Shown one piece after another: positions 1 to 8,555 of a stretch of DNA of 64,000 nt (its first letter is position 1; the number at the start of each line of letters is the position of its first letter). The notes beneath the pieces were generated by a model. The model had not been told where the DNA came from, searched no databases, and saw only the letters and a list, made by a program, of their open reading frames with translations. The DNA is from Chlamydiales bacterium (GTDB lineage Bacteria; Chlamydiota; Chlamydiia; Chlamydiales; Simkaniaceae), in the NCBI GenBank assembly GCA_024233515.1, contig JACKPO010000001.1:186001-250000 (forward strand), written 5' to 3'. The translations under genes were made by a program, and so were the position numbers.

Positions 1-17
1 TTTACTGGGAGGTAAAA

Positions 18-365
18 ATGTCAGGGTTATTAAAAATTTTACCAACACTAAGTGCAGATCAAATTAGAAAGATTGCTGATTCTTACACTCAAGACGTTGT
101 AAAGCATGAATCGAACGCTCATTGGTTCCATGTTGCGACATTAGTCTCAGTCGTTATCGCAACCGTCGGATACCATACTAGCCAACCTGTTGAGGAGAAG
201 GATCCCAAAGCCTCATCTTGGACGAATCGTTTTTTACGCACCTGTTTCGTCTGGGGAGGGATTGCTACAGCCTATTGCTTTGCTAAACACATTCTGGCTC
301 ATTCCAAAATGGACCACGCGATAGAGATGCGCCGTTTTTGTGTTGAACTTCTGAGCGATCAATAA
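18..365 (+). CDS. Small membrane protein of unknown function
   Basis: A 115-residue protein that I do not recognise. Two hydrophobic stretches are visible, at about residues 38-53 and 74-92, separated by a polar, charged segment, so a two-pass inner-membrane protein is likely. There is no obvious signal peptide; the N-terminus is amphipathic. The start is well supported by a GGGAGG Shine-Dalgarno sequence at about position 7-12. It precedes the CT538-like gene by 64 bases, so it may or may not share its transcript. No catalytic motif is visible. Confidence 0.7.
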   Translation: MSGLLKILPTLSADQIRKIADSYTQDVVKHESNAHWFHVATLVSVVIATVGYHTSQPVEEKDPKASSWTNRFLRTCFVWGGIATAYCFAKHILAHSKMDHAIEMRRFCVELLSDQ

Positions 366-429
366 GGGTTGAAGGTAATCAACTTTTCGGTTAGAATTGC
401 TGAACTAGATTCAGATAAAGGATAGATAA

Positions 430-1155
430 ATGGCGAGCGTTGCCCTTACTAAAAGCTTGAAAGAACTCCTAGTGGATTATTTAAAGAGACACAGAAAAGC
501 TGATCTCTTAACCACTTACTTCTATTTTCTAGAAAAGAAGTACAACATTCAACCTGTTCTTTTCCTAAGACAAAAAACGATTTTCCAAAGTAAAACGCAG
601 CTCCTTAAAAAGCTTGAAGAAGAGGGAAAACTCTGGCGTGAAACCGAGATCATGATCCAGGTCGGCACGCAATCGGTCAACGAAAATACAAAAAAGATTT
701 ATATCTGCCCTTTTACTGGTAAAGTTTTTGGAGATAACACCCACCCAAATCCCCAAGATGCAATCTATGACTGGGTTTCAAATTGCCCAGAAAATAAAGA
801 GCGGATCGATGGGATGAAGGTGAAGCGTTTCTTCGTTTCAGAAGATCCTGAAGTGATCAAAAACTACATTCAAAAGCGGCGCGAACCTATCACGAAGATT
901 GTTTTCTCTTCAGGAGTAACCGGCAAACTTTTCAATAGTAAGCAAGCCGTCATCGATGACTTTGAGAAAAACCAGCTTAAAGCAATGGAGCTGGTCGATG
1001 TCCCAGGACAAAACCGCTTCAAAATCGAAGACCATTTCTTAGCCTTTATCCAAGAACAACTCGATGATACCAAAATTTCGGGATTCGTCGAAGAGATGAG
1101 CAATCACGATGAGTTCAAAACTCACGTCGACCGCTGGATCGAAGAAAATCAATAA
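430..1155 (+). CDS. CT538-like conserved chlamydial protein (DUF2709-type)
   Basis: A 241-residue soluble, charged protein with no signal peptide or membrane segment. A cysteine in YICPFTGKVFGDN and the repeated 'F(S)SGVTGKLF' and 'CPFTGKVF' phrases suggest two related half-domains. Its place directly before tsaE and a dnaQ-like exonuclease matches the Chlamydia order CT538-CT537-CT536 as I recall it, and on that basis I assign it to the CT538 / DUF2709 family of unknown function. The 3' end overlaps the tsaE start by 47 bases, so translation is probably coupled. The family name is from memory and was not checked by search. Confidence 0.8.
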   Translation: MASVALTKSLKELLVDYLKRHRKADLLTTYFYFLEKKYNIQPVLFLRQKTIFQSKTQLLKKLEEEGKLWRETEIMIQVGTQSVNENTKKIYICPFTGKVFGDNTHPNPQDAIYDWVSNCPENKERIDGMKVKRFFVSEDPEVIKNYIQKRREPITKIVFSSGVTGKLFNSKQAVIDDFEKNQLKAMELVDVPGQNRFKIEDHFLAFIQEQLDDTKISGFVEEMSNHDEFKTHVDRWIEENQ

Positions 1156-1564
1156 GTTTGTCTCTTCCTCTCCTGAGGAAACGGCTGCGATTGGGCAAGA
1201 TATTGCTCGCAGCTTGACGGGAAATGAACTGATTTGCCTGCATGGTGATTTAGGAGCGGGAAAAACGACCCTTTCTAAGGGACTTATTTCAGCCTTTGCC
1301 AAAGTTCCACCTCACGAAGTGAACAGTCCTACCTTCACCTATTTAAATGTCTATGAGGGAGAAAAGACCGTTTTTCACTTTGATTGCTACCGACTCAATG
1401 GAGAAGAAGATTTTTGGGAAAAGGGGTTTGACGAGTACTTTGGAGAGCTTTGTCTGATTGAGTGGTCTGAAAAGATTGAAAAAGCTCTTCCCACAAAGCG
1501 TATCAATATTACCATCAGCTATCATGGAGAAACTGGAAGGGAGATTACAATTGAAACGGATTGA
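1109..1564 (+). CDS. tsaE: tRNA threonylcarbamoyladenosine biosynthesis ATPase TsaE
   Basis: This 151-residue protein is the ATPase partner of TsaB/TsaD in making t6A at position 37 of ANN-decoding tRNAs. The P-loop GDLGAGKTT lies at about residues 45-53, followed by the family's SPTFTYLNVYEG and FDCYRL segments and LIEWSEKI near the C-terminus. Length is normal for the family. The ATG start at 1109 lies inside the preceding gene; no better start is visible before the conserved core. The 3' end overlaps engB. The order CT538-like/tsaE/dnaQ is a chlamydial arrangement. Confidence 0.93.
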   Translation: MSSKLTSTAGSKKINKFVSSSPEETAAIGQDIARSLTGNELICLHGDLGAGKTTLSKGLISAFAKVPPHEVNSPTFTYLNVYEGEKTVFHFDCYRLNGEEDFWEKGFDEYFGELCLIEWSEKIEKALPTKRINITISYHGETGREITIETD

Positions 1565-2141
1565 ATTCAAAACGGCCACTTTCTTAACGTCGGCCCTAAA
1601 AACAGATGAACTCCCAGAGATTAAGCTGCCCGAAATTGCAGTGGTTGGTCGCTCCAACGTCGGAAAATCTTCCCTGATCAATCATCTTCTCCGCTCGAAT
1701 AAAGTGGCGAAAGTGTCTGCAACCCCCGGAAAAACTCAGCGGATCAACTACTTTGTTATTGATGAATCTCTTCTCCTTGTCGATCTCCCTGGCTACGGCT
1801 ATGCAAAAACCTCTAAGAGTTTACAAGAAGAGTGGGGGATATGGATTGATAAGTATCTGAAAGGACGAGGACTGAAGCTCATCCTGTTTCTTCTTGATTC
1901 TCGGCGTGAACTCACTCCAGAAGATCGACAGTTTCTTGAGTGGGCATTCTTCGAAAAGATTCCCCTCCTTCTCATTTTAACTAAGGGTGATAAGCTGAAT
2001 CAAAAAGAGACGTTCGCTACATTGAAACGGATTGAAAGTGAGAAATCCTTGAGTGGATTCCCTCCTCTCCTGTATTCTGTAAAAGAAGGTAAATGTAGAG
2101 AAAGGCTGATTCACGAGATCAACAACATTCTATGGGACTAG
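1551..2141 (+). CDS. engB: Ribosome biogenesis GTPase EngB/YsxC
   Basis: An essential-type GTPase of 50S subunit assembly. The G1 motif GRSNVGKSS, G2 region ATPGKTQRINYF, G3 DLPGYGYA, and G4 TKGDK are all present. I place the start at the TTG at 1551, not the ATG at 1458 or 1524: an AGGGAG Shine-Dalgarno sequence stands at about 1538-1543 with good spacing, the protein then begins LKRIEFKTATFLTS and is 196 residues, the usual EngB length, and the overlap with tsaE shrinks to 14 bases. It overlaps the next gene by 10 bases, so the run is a translationally coupled operon. Confidence 0.92.
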   Translation: MKRIEFKTATFLTSALKTDELPEIKLPEIAVVGRSNVGKSSLINHLLRSNKVAKVSATPGKTQRINYFVIDESLLLVDLPGYGYAKTSKSLQEEWGIWIDKYLKGRGLKLILFLLDSRRELTPEDRQFLEWAFFEKIPLLLILTKGDKLNQKETFATLKRIESEKSLSGFPPLLYSVKEGKCRERLIHEINNILWD

Positions 2142-2881
2142 TTCATAAAGATACGTTTGTTTGCTTTGACTGCGAAGCAACAGGACTTGATCCTGAAAAG
2201 GATCGAATCATTGAGATTGCTGCAGCAAAGTTCACCTTCGATGAAATCATCGAGTCACGTGAAGATCTAATTAATCCCGGCATCTCAATCCCCCAACACA
2301 CCATTGAAATCCATCATATCACCGATGCGATGGTTGAAGGAAAACCTCCCATGGGTGATGTTCTAAAAGCCTACCTCGACTTTATTGGAGATCATATTGT
2401 TGTCGGACATGCGATCCCTTTTGACTTAACCCTTCTTGACGCAGAAGCAAAACGACTTGGGAAAACGACAAACCTTCCAAAACAACGGCACCTCGACACC
2501 CTCCGTTTAGCCCGTCTCTATGGAGAAAGCCCCACAAACTCTTTAGAAAGCTTGCGGAAACATTTCAATATCAAGGCAGAAGGGGCTCACCGTGCGATGA
2601 GCGATGTGATAGTAAATATCGAAGTGTTCAAGCATCTGAGCAAGAAGTTTAAAACAACAGAAGAGATGCTCAAAAGGTTGGAAAAACCGATTGCTCTCAA
2701 ATTGATGCCTCTTGGAAAACATAAAGGACGCCCATTCCGTGATGTTCCCATTGAATACTTGCGTTGGGCAGCCAATCAAAACTTCGATCAAGACCTTTTG
2801 TTCTCACTAAGATCAGAGCTGAAAAAGCGAAAACAAGGAAACCTTTTTACACAAGCTTCTAACCCCTTTGCAGATTTATGA
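2132..2881 (+). CDS. dnaQ: DnaQ-like DEDDh 3'-5' exonuclease with C-terminal DUF3820-like domain
   Basis: A 249-residue exonuclease. The Exo I motif FDCEATGLD, Exo II region HAIPFDLTLLD, and Exo III HRAMSD give the DEDDh catalytic set. After about residue 190 comes LMPLGKHKGRPFRDVPIEYLRWAANQ-type sequence, a small DUF3820-like domain often found behind such exonucleases. It is probably the proofreading subunit or a repair exonuclease (CT536-like). It starts 10 bases inside engB and ends 4 bases inside pgk (ATGA overlap). Which polymerase it serves cannot be told from the sequence. Confidence 0.88.
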   Translation: MGLVHKDTFVCFDCEATGLDPEKDRIIEIAAAKFTFDEIIESREDLINPGISIPQHTIEIHHITDAMVEGKPPMGDVLKAYLDFIGDHIVVGHAIPFDLTLLDAEAKRLGKTTNLPKQRHLDTLRLARLYGESPTNSLESLRKHFNIKAEGAHRAMSDVIVNIEVFKHLSKKFKTTEEMLKRLEKPIALKLMPLGKHKGRPFRDVPIEYLRWAANQNFDQDLLFSLRSELKKRKQGNLFTQASNPFADL

Positions 2882-4059
2882 CACTTTCACTTCAAGGGCT
2901 AGATTTGAAGGGGAAAAGAGTATTGATGCGGGTCGACTTCAATGTTCCCCTGAATGAAGATGGTTCGATCAGTGACGATACGCGCATTGCGCTTGCTCTT
3001 CCCTCGATCCACTACGTTTTGCAGCAAGGGGGAAAACTTATCCTCATGAGCCATTTTGGAAGACCAAAAGGGAGCATTCATCCTGAGTTTTCCTTAAAGC
3101 CCTGCGCCCTCCATCTCAGCTCCCTTCTTGGGCAAGAAGTTAAATTTGCACCTGACTGCATCGGGGAAAAAGTGGAAGAGATGGTCGATCATCTGAAAGA
3201 GGGAGAAGTCCTCCTCTTAGAAAATCTCCGTTTCCACCCTGGCGAAGAGCATCCAGAAAAAGATCCTTCTTTTGCGCAATCACTTGCAAAGCTGGGTGAC
3301 GTTTATATCAACGATGCCTTTGGTGCGGCGCACCGCTGCCATGCTTCAACAGTTACCATCACACAGTATTTTCCTAAGGCTTGCGCTATGGGATTCCTGA
3401 TGGAAAAAGAGCTTGCCTTTCTTTCGAAGCTTGTTCTTAGTCCTAAACGCCCATTCTATGCCATCATTGGAGGAGCTAAAATTGGAAGTAAAATTGGTGT
3501 TTTCCGCACGCTAGAAAAGCGCGTCGACGCCATTTTTATCGGTGGAGGAATGGCCTTTACCTTCTTCAAAGCCCAAGGAATACCGATTGGAGATTCGATC
3601 TGTGATAACGAAAAACTGGGCGATGCAAAAGCATTTCTTTCCGCATGTACAAAGCACGAAATTCAAGTCCATCTCCCCACAGACATTGTCATCACTAACG
3701 ATCAAGAGGTTCAGATGATCCAAATGAATAAAGGGATTCCTGACGGGTGGAAGGGGATGGATGTCGGCCCTCAAACGGTCGAGAAATGGTCGACAGATCT
3801 AAAAAATGGGGCAACAATTTTCTGGAACGGCCCGGTGGGCGTCTTCGAAGAACCCGCCTTTGCCCATGGAACAACCCGACTAGCTCAAAATTTGTCTATG
3901 ATGTCTGGAGAGGTGATTGTAGGTGGAGGAGACTCTCTTGCCGCTATCAAATCGCTCCATCTTCAAAAAAGTTTTGCCCATCTCTCCTCAGGAGGAGGAG
4001 CCTCTCTCGAATTCATCGAGAACGGAACCCTCCCCGGCATCGAAGCTCTAACAAGATAA
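2878..4059 (+). CDS. pgk: Phosphoglycerate kinase
   Basis: A 393-residue glycolytic enzyme making ATP from 1,3-bisphosphoglycerate. It shows the N-terminal RVDFNVPLNEDG signature, SHFGRPKG, LLLENLRFHPGEE, YINDAFGAAHR, the GGAKIGSKI hinge region and the C-terminal nucleotide-binding GGGDSLAAI and SSGGGASLEFIE. Length is standard. The ATG overlaps the exonuclease stop (ATGA). It is the last gene of this run; a new promoter lies just downstream. Confidence 0.97.
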   Translation: MTLSLQGLDLKGKRVLMRVDFNVPLNEDGSISDDTRIALALPSIHYVLQQGGKLILMSHFGRPKGSIHPEFSLKPCALHLSSLLGQEVKFAPDCIGEKVEEMVDHLKEGEVLLLENLRFHPGEEHPEKDPSFAQSLAKLGDVYINDAFGAAHRCHASTVTITQYFPKACAMGFLMEKELAFLSKLVLSPKRPFYAIIGGAKIGSKIGVFRTLEKRVDAIFIGGGMAFTFFKAQGIPIGDSICDNEKLGDAKAFLSACTKHEIQVHLPTDIVITNDQEVQMIQMNKGIPDGWKGMDVGPQTVEKWSTDLKNGATIFWNGPVGVFEEPAFAHGTTRLAQNLSMMSGEVIVGGGDSLAAIKSLHLQKSFAHLSSGGGASLEFIENGTLPGIEALTR

Positions 4060-4068
4060 TAATTCACG

Positions 4069-4096
4069 TTGTCAAATAACTGCTTCCTGTTATAAT
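4069..4096 (+). promoter_or_regulatory. Sigma-70-type promoter for the translocase gene
   Basis: TTGTCA at 4069-4074 and a perfect TATAAT at 4091-4096, 16 bases apart. It lies right behind the pgk stop and leaves an approximately 160-base 5' leader before npt. The leader contains a short open frame (4095-4277) that I do not regard as a gene. Confidence 0.75.
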
Positions 4097-4263
4097 GGTT
4101 GGTCTAGACGGACCCTTTAAGCAGGAAGACAATGTTAAAAAAGCTTTTGAGGCGAGGCAAGTTGTGAAACGCGCTTTGAACTCATTGAAAAAGTTCTTTT
4201 TTTCTCCGCAAACAATCATCATAGATTCGTACGATCAAATTAAGCTAAGCCCTGAGGTGTTTC

Positions 4264-5847
4264 ATGTCTTCGGGTGAGTTTAGCCGCTGGCGCACTTTTT
4301 TATGGCCCATCCATCGGCATGAAATCAAAAAGTTTATTCCTCTTCTGATTCTCTATGCATTGATTTGTTTTAACTACAGCTTGCTGAAGGCCGCCAAAGA
4401 TGCCCTTGTGATCACCGCAAACTCATCGGGAGCCGCTGTTCTTCCCTTTATCAAGGTATGGGTCATCTTGCCCATGGCTCTTCTTGTAACCTACCTCTTT
4501 ACACGCCTGTTCAATCGGTTTTCACAAGAAAAAGTGTTCTACATCATGATCGGGAGCTTTCTCTCCTTTTTTGCTCTCTTTGCACTTGTTCTCTATCCAC
4601 TGCGTGATGTGCTTCACCCTCACGCCTTTTGTGATCAATTAGAAGCGGTCTGCCCCAAGGGGTTTAGCGGTTTGATTGGGATGTTTAAACACTGGTCATT
4701 CACCCTCTTCTATGTGATGTCGGAGCTCTGGGGAACCGCGATCATGTCAGTCCTCTTTTGGACCTTTGCCAATGAGATCATGACGGTTAAAGATGCAAAA
4801 CGTTTTTATGGAATCTTAGGGGTCGGCGCCAATATCTCAGCCATTTTTGCGGGTGAAATTGCAATCCTTGTCTCTGGACAACTCTTTGATCTCTCTTTTA
4901 TCTTTGGTAAGGACCAATGGGGACAAAGCTTAGGTCTTGTCACTTCCATTGTCATCGCAACAGGAATCCTTTCCATAGCTCTCTTTAGATGGTATAACTG
5001 CCGTGTCATTAACCGCGATCCTGCGATGAAAGAAGAGCACGCTAGAAATACGACAGAACGGAAGAAAGTCAAGATGGGGATGCGTCAAAACTTCTCTTAC
5101 CTCATGAAATCGAAATACCTCCTCTGTATTGCTGTGATGGTGATTGGGTTTAACCTCGCCATTAACATGGTTGAAATCATCTGGAAACATCAGATTGGAA
5201 TCGCATACCCGAACCCCAATGATTACAATGCGTACATGGGGAAAGTCCTAAAAGCTATTGGAGTCCTCTCTACCTTTATCGCTATCTTTATTAGCGGGAA
5301 CATGATCCGGAGAATGGGGTGGACCTTTAGCGCTCTGATTACCCCAATTGTCCTCCTAATCACTGGAGTCTTCTTCTTTGGAATCATCCTCATGAAGGAT
5401 AATCCAACCCTTTCGGCATGGAGCGCAGCACTAGGCTTTACCCCCATTGCCTTGGGAGTCTTCTTCGGAACTCTGCAAAACGTCTTCTCCCGTGGCTTTA
5501 AATACACCCTGTTTGATGCAACAAAAGAGATCTCCTTTATCCCTCTTAGCTCCGAATCAAAGTTCAAAGGGAAAGCAGCCATCGATGGAGTTGGATCTCG
5601 CCTAGGTAAAACTGGGGGATCGATCATCCATGGTTCTCTCTTTATGATCTTTGGAAGTGTCTCTCTTAGCACCCCGTATGTTGGAATCTTCCTCCTTCTC
5701 GTTGTATTTGGGTGGATTGCCGCAACAAGGTCTCTTGGCCGCCAATTCAACCGCCTCACAACGCAGGATGAGAAGCTCGATATTGAAGAGGGAGTCCCCA
5801 CCCCTTCCGCTGATAGCTCTACAGTCGAGCGCGCTTCAACCATATAA
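4264..5847 (+). CDS. npt: NTT-family ATP/ADP (nucleotide) translocase
   Basis: A 527-residue inner-membrane carrier with about 11-12 membrane helices. In energy-parasitic chlamydiae such proteins exchange host ATP for ADP or import other nucleotides. The four charged residues known to matter in the family appear in context: Lys in SLLKAAKDALVIT, Glu in MSELWGTAIMS, Glu in NMVEIIWKHQ, and Lys in FDATKEISFIPL. The N-terminus PIHRHEIKKFIPL is typical. A weak GAGGTG ribosome site precedes the ATG. Position before pgsA and near sohB/polA resembles Chlamydia npt2 (CT495). The substrate (ATP/ADP or other NTPs) cannot be decided by eye. Confidence 0.95.
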   Translation: MSSGEFSRWRTFLWPIHRHEIKKFIPLLILYALICFNYSLLKAAKDALVITANSSGAAVLPFIKVWVILPMALLVTYLFTRLFNRFSQEKVFYIMIGSFLSFFALFALVLYPLRDVLHPHAFCDQLEAVCPKGFSGLIGMFKHWSFTLFYVMSELWGTAIMSVLFWTFANEIMTVKDAKRFYGILGVGANISAIFAGEIAILVSGQLFDLSFIFGKDQWGQSLGLVTSIVIATGILSIALFRWYNCRVINRDPAMKEEHARNTTERKKVKMGMRQNFSYLMKSKYLLCIAVMVIGFNLAINMVEIIWKHQIGIAYPNPNDYNAYMGKVLKAIGVLSTFIAIFISGNMIRRMGWTFSALITPIVLLITGVFFFGIILMKDNPTLSAWSAALGFTPIALGVFFGTLQNVFSRGFKYTLFDATKEISFIPLSSESKFKGKAAIDGVGSRLGKTGGSIIHGSLFMIFGSVSLSTPYVGIFLLLVVFGWIAATRSLGRQFNRLTTQDEKLDIEEGVPTPSADSSTVERASTI

Positions 5848-5903
5848 CTATTTTTCGAAAGTATCCCCTCGTTATTATTTAATCTTTATGAGATAATACG
5901 GAT

Positions 5904-6521
5904 ATGCATGAACTTGTGAATTTTATCATAGAGCATAGCCAATATGCTCCTCCGATTCTTTTTACCCTCATCTTACTTGCGGGATTAAATCTCCCAATTA
6001 GTATTGATGTCTTGATGGTTTTAAGTGCTTTTCTTGCTGCAACCACCATTCCAGAACTTACCCCTTATCTTTTTGTGAGTTTTTTAGTAGGCGCTTACTT
6101 TTCTGCATGGATTTGTTACTGGATGGGAAGAACTGTTGGAGTAAAACTCTTAAAATTTCGCTATTTTGCAAAACTCCTTCCTGAAGAACGATTAAAAAAA
6201 ATAGGGGCGTTCTACGAAAAATATGGCCTCCTAGCTCTGATCGTGGGACGATTTATCCCCTTTGGATTTCGGAACTGTCTCTTCACAACTACAGGGATGA
6301 GTAAGGCTAGCTTTACAAAGTTCATGTGGCGAGATGGAATCGCCTGCACTCTATGGGCAAGCATCACCTTCTTCACTTTCCACAAGCTTGGAAAAAGCTA
6401 CGAAGTCCTCCTTGCAAAAGCAAAAATGTTAAATCTTTTTATATTTTTAGCATTCGGTGTGGTGGTAATTACCTTCCTTTGTTATAAGAAGTATAGGAAA
6501 AAACGTGTCAAAGTGGAGTAA
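5904..6521 (+). CDS. DedA-family membrane protein
   Basis: A 205-residue multi-pass inner-membrane protein of the DedA/SNARE-associated (PF09335) family, members of which take part in lipid carrier recycling and membrane homeostasis. It has the family features FYEKYGLLALIVGRFIPFGFRNC (the G-R-F-P-R core) and a following W-RDGIACTLWAS segment. About five hydrophobic segments are seen. It overlaps the pgsA start by 17 bases, so the two membrane-lipid genes look coupled. No strong ribosome site is visible; start at the first ATG. Confidence 0.85.
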   Translation: MHELVNFIIEHSQYAPPILFTLILLAGLNLPISIDVLMVLSAFLAATTIPELTPYLFVSFLVGAYFSAWICYWMGRTVGVKLLKFRYFAKLLPEERLKKIGAFYEKYGLLALIVGRFIPFGFRNCLFTTTGMSKASFTKFMWRDGIACTLWASITFFTFHKLGKSYEVLLAKAKMLNLFIFLAFGVVVITFLCYKKYRKKRVKVE

Positions 6522-7038
6522 AACTTTCTCAATGCTGAATCCTCCGAATGGTCTATCCTTTCTGAGAGCCCCTCTTGCCCTCCTCTTCATCATCGATAAC
6601 CCGACCCTCCGACTGGTAATCATTATCCTTGCAATGCTCTCTGATTGTGTGGATGGATATTTAGCCCGCCGCTACCACTTTACCTCTCGTTTCGGGGCTA
6701 TCTTAGATCCAATGATGGACAAGTTTTTTGTTTACGTCACTCTTGCCGTCCTCCTCTATGAAGGACAAATTGCCCTGTGGCAGGCAGGAACGATGTTATC
6801 CCGCGACTTTTTCCTCTTCTTATTCCTTTCCTACCTTGGGATTACAGGCGCCTGGAGGAATCTTGAGGTCAAAGCAATCCGTTGGGGAAAAGTCACCACA
6901 GCAGCTCAGTTCTTTGTCCTGATTGCCTTGGTCTTAAAAATCCCTTTCCCTCCCCAGCTTTTCTATCTGTTCATCCTCTTTGGCTGCTTCGCTTTTGTAG
7001 AACTTCTCCTCTTTAAAAAAAGAGCATCGTCAATATAG
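6505..7038 (+). CDS. pgsA: CDP-alcohol phosphatidyltransferase (PgsA-like)
   Basis: A 177-residue integral membrane enzyme of phospholipid synthesis, probably CDP-diacylglycerol-glycerol-3-phosphate phosphatidyltransferase. The diagnostic motif D-x2-DG-x2-AR-x8-G-x3-D-x3-D is complete: DCVDGYLARR, then G, LDPMMD. The frame opens at a GTG (6505) inside dedA; an ATG at 6532 is an alternative start. Together with npt and the nearby sohB-polA-coaE-rho block it recalls the CT496-CT491 region of Chlamydia. Confidence 0.9.
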   Translation: MSKWSKTFSMLNPPNGLSFLRAPLALLFIIDNPTLRLVIIILAMLSDCVDGYLARRYHFTSRFGAILDPMMDKFFVYVTLAVLLYEGQIALWQAGTMLSRDFFLFLFLSYLGITGAWRNLEVKAIRWGKVTTAAQFFVLIALVLKIPFPPQLFYLFILFGCFAFVELLLFKKRASSI

Positions 7039-7064
7039 CACGCTTTGTGTTACCATCGTTTCCT

Positions 7065-7232
7065 ATGAACCTATCCAGTAATAAAGATACTTTTTTATTC
7101 CATGCTTTTTGGCACCTTTTTCCTTTTCATTTTGATCCCTTGTCAGTTGGACAATGTGATCAAAATGAAAAGAAAAAATCTACTCAAAAATCGAAGAAAT
7201 TAAATAAATCCTTTAATTCTGGATAGGTTCAT
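7065..7232. repeat. 168-bp long imperfect inverted repeat between pgsA and the symporter
   Basis: The outer ends ATGAACCTATCCAG (7065-7078) and CTGGATAGGTTCAT (7219-7232) are perfect 14-bp inverted repeats. The centre holds a perfect 15-bp pair, CTTTTCATTTTGATC (7123-7137) with its complement at 7158-7172, capped by a small TTGTC/GACAA stem (7140-7144, 7150-7154). The sequences between are imperfectly complementary, so the whole block can fold into one hairpin. The right end includes the ribosome site and ATG of the symporter gene. No target duplication is visible. It could be a degenerate MITE or a regulatory hairpin. Confidence 0.7.
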
Positions 7233-8451
7233 GAAGACAAATACGATTTTTAATTTCGGAATGCTCCTGGCTCTCCTAATGGGAGGAATTTTTGGCTGGC
7301 TCAATCTCCCTCTGATCAATGGAGCAGCTCATGCCATCAGCCACCTCTTTATTAGCATGCTTAAGCTGATTAGCTTGCCAATGATTTTCCTTGCGATTGT
7401 CTCGACCCTTACAAAAATGACCTCTCTAAGCGAGGCAGGATTTCTATTACGTAAAATCCTCAAGTACACCCTTTTTACGACCATTATTGCAGCAACCATA
7501 GGAATGCTCTTGTTCCTTTTCATTGACCCGGTAAAAGGGGCAACTGCCTCTGTTTCTGCAATCCCCACTCAAGGGAGTTATTTCTCTTTCCTCCTCAATA
7601 TTATCCCCGATAACCTGGTTCAACCCTTTATCGATAATAATGTGTTAGGCATGGCGTTCATCGCTACGGTCTTAAGTATCGCAATCCTCAAACTTCCAGA
7701 CAGCCAAAGTCATGTTCTTCGAGACTTCTTTGGCGCATTATTTGCAGCACTTTTAAAAATTACTTCTGCGTTGATTTTGCTCATGCCCATCGGGATTTTT
7801 GCCTTCACGATTCAATTTGTTCAAAGTATTCGGAAGGAAGCTCATCAACTGGAACAACTCCTTTTCTATGGCGCCTGCGTAATTGCTGCCAACCTCATCC
7901 AAGGGTTTATTGTCCTCCCCTTAATCCTAAAGTTTAAAGGGCACTCTCCTGTAAATACAGCGCGGGGAATGTTCCCAGCACTTACCATGGCCTTCTTTTC
8001 TAAATCAAGTAATGCGACCCTTCCCCTAGCTCTTGACTGCGCAAAAAACCGCCTAGGCGTTTCAGATAAAACCGCAAGCTTTAGTCTCCCCCTCTGCTCA
8101 ATCATCAATATGAATGGATGCGCCGCCTTCATCTTAATTACTCTCTTTTTTGTTTGCTCCAGTCAGGGGATTACTTTTTCCGTTTGGGAAATGATCCCAT
8201 GGATCTTCCTTTCAACTTTTGCAGCGATTGGGAATGCCGGCGTTCCGATGGGATGCTTTTTTCTCACAACAGCTTTTCTCATCGGGATGGGTGTTCCTAT
8301 TGAGCTTATGGGAATGATTCTCCCCCTCTATTCTCTCTTCGATATGGTCGAAACCGCGCTCAACGTCTGGTCTGATAGTTGTATCACAACAATCGTCGAT
8401 CAAGAAGTGAAAGTTCCCGCAAAAGCTCCGGCATCATTAGATACAGCATAA
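7231..8451 (+). CDS. Dicarboxylate/amino acid:cation symporter (DAACS family)
   Basis: A 406-residue inner-membrane transporter of the GltP/DctA/SDF family, coupling glutamate, aspartate or dicarboxylate uptake to Na+ or H+. The family re-entrant loop signature SKSSNATLPLAL and the substrate-site segment PLCSIINMNGCAAF are clear, as is FLSTFAAIGNAGVPMG in the second re-entrant hairpin. About eight membrane segments. The start codon and its GGATAGG ribosome site lie within the right arm of the 168-bp inverted repeat. Chlamydia has a relative (gltT); the exact substrate is unknown. Confidence 0.93.
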   Translation: MKTNTIFNFGMLLALLMGGIFGWLNLPLINGAAHAISHLFISMLKLISLPMIFLAIVSTLTKMTSLSEAGFLLRKILKYTLFTTIIAATIGMLLFLFIDPVKGATASVSAIPTQGSYFSFLLNIIPDNLVQPFIDNNVLGMAFIATVLSIAILKLPDSQSHVLRDFFGALFAALLKITSALILLMPIGIFAFTIQFVQSIRKEAHQLEQLLFYGACVIAANLIQGFIVLPLILKFKGHSPVNTARGMFPALTMAFFSKSSNATLPLALDCAKNRLGVSDKTASFSLPLCSIINMNGCAAFILITLFFVCSSQGITFSVWEMIPWIFLSTFAAIGNAGVPMGCFFLTTAFLIGMGVPIELMGMILPLYSLFDMVETALNVWSDSCITTIVDQEVKVPAKAPASLDTA

Positions 8452-8498
8452 GAGTGTCGGCGCCCAACACAATAAAATAATCCTCATATTCTAGGCAC

Positions 8499-8527
8499 TT
8501 GACAAGATAGTAGTTTTTATTTAACTT
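8499..8527 (+). promoter_or_regulatory. Candidate promoter of the autotransporter gene
   Basis: A perfect TTGACA at 8499-8504 is followed after 17 bases by TAACTT at 8522-8527. The distance to the start codon is about 30 bases. The -10 box is weak but the -35 box is consensus. Confidence 0.5.
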
Positions 8528-8555
8528 CTCACATTCAGACTCTATGGAGAAGTTC

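Noticed and set aside
4095..4277. A 60-codon frame in the leader of npt
   Set aside because: It begins inside the promoter's -10 box region, has no ribosome site or recognisable features, and overlaps the true start of npt.
5223..5843. A 206-codon frame antisense to npt
   Set aside because: Residue composition (rich in Arg, Pro, Thr) and position exactly opposite a strong membrane-protein gene show it to be a shadow.
7110..7120. TGGCAC sequences as sigma-54 promoters (7110, 16943, 29083, 33264)
   Set aside because: None has the TTGC/A element five bases downstream; they are chance matches.
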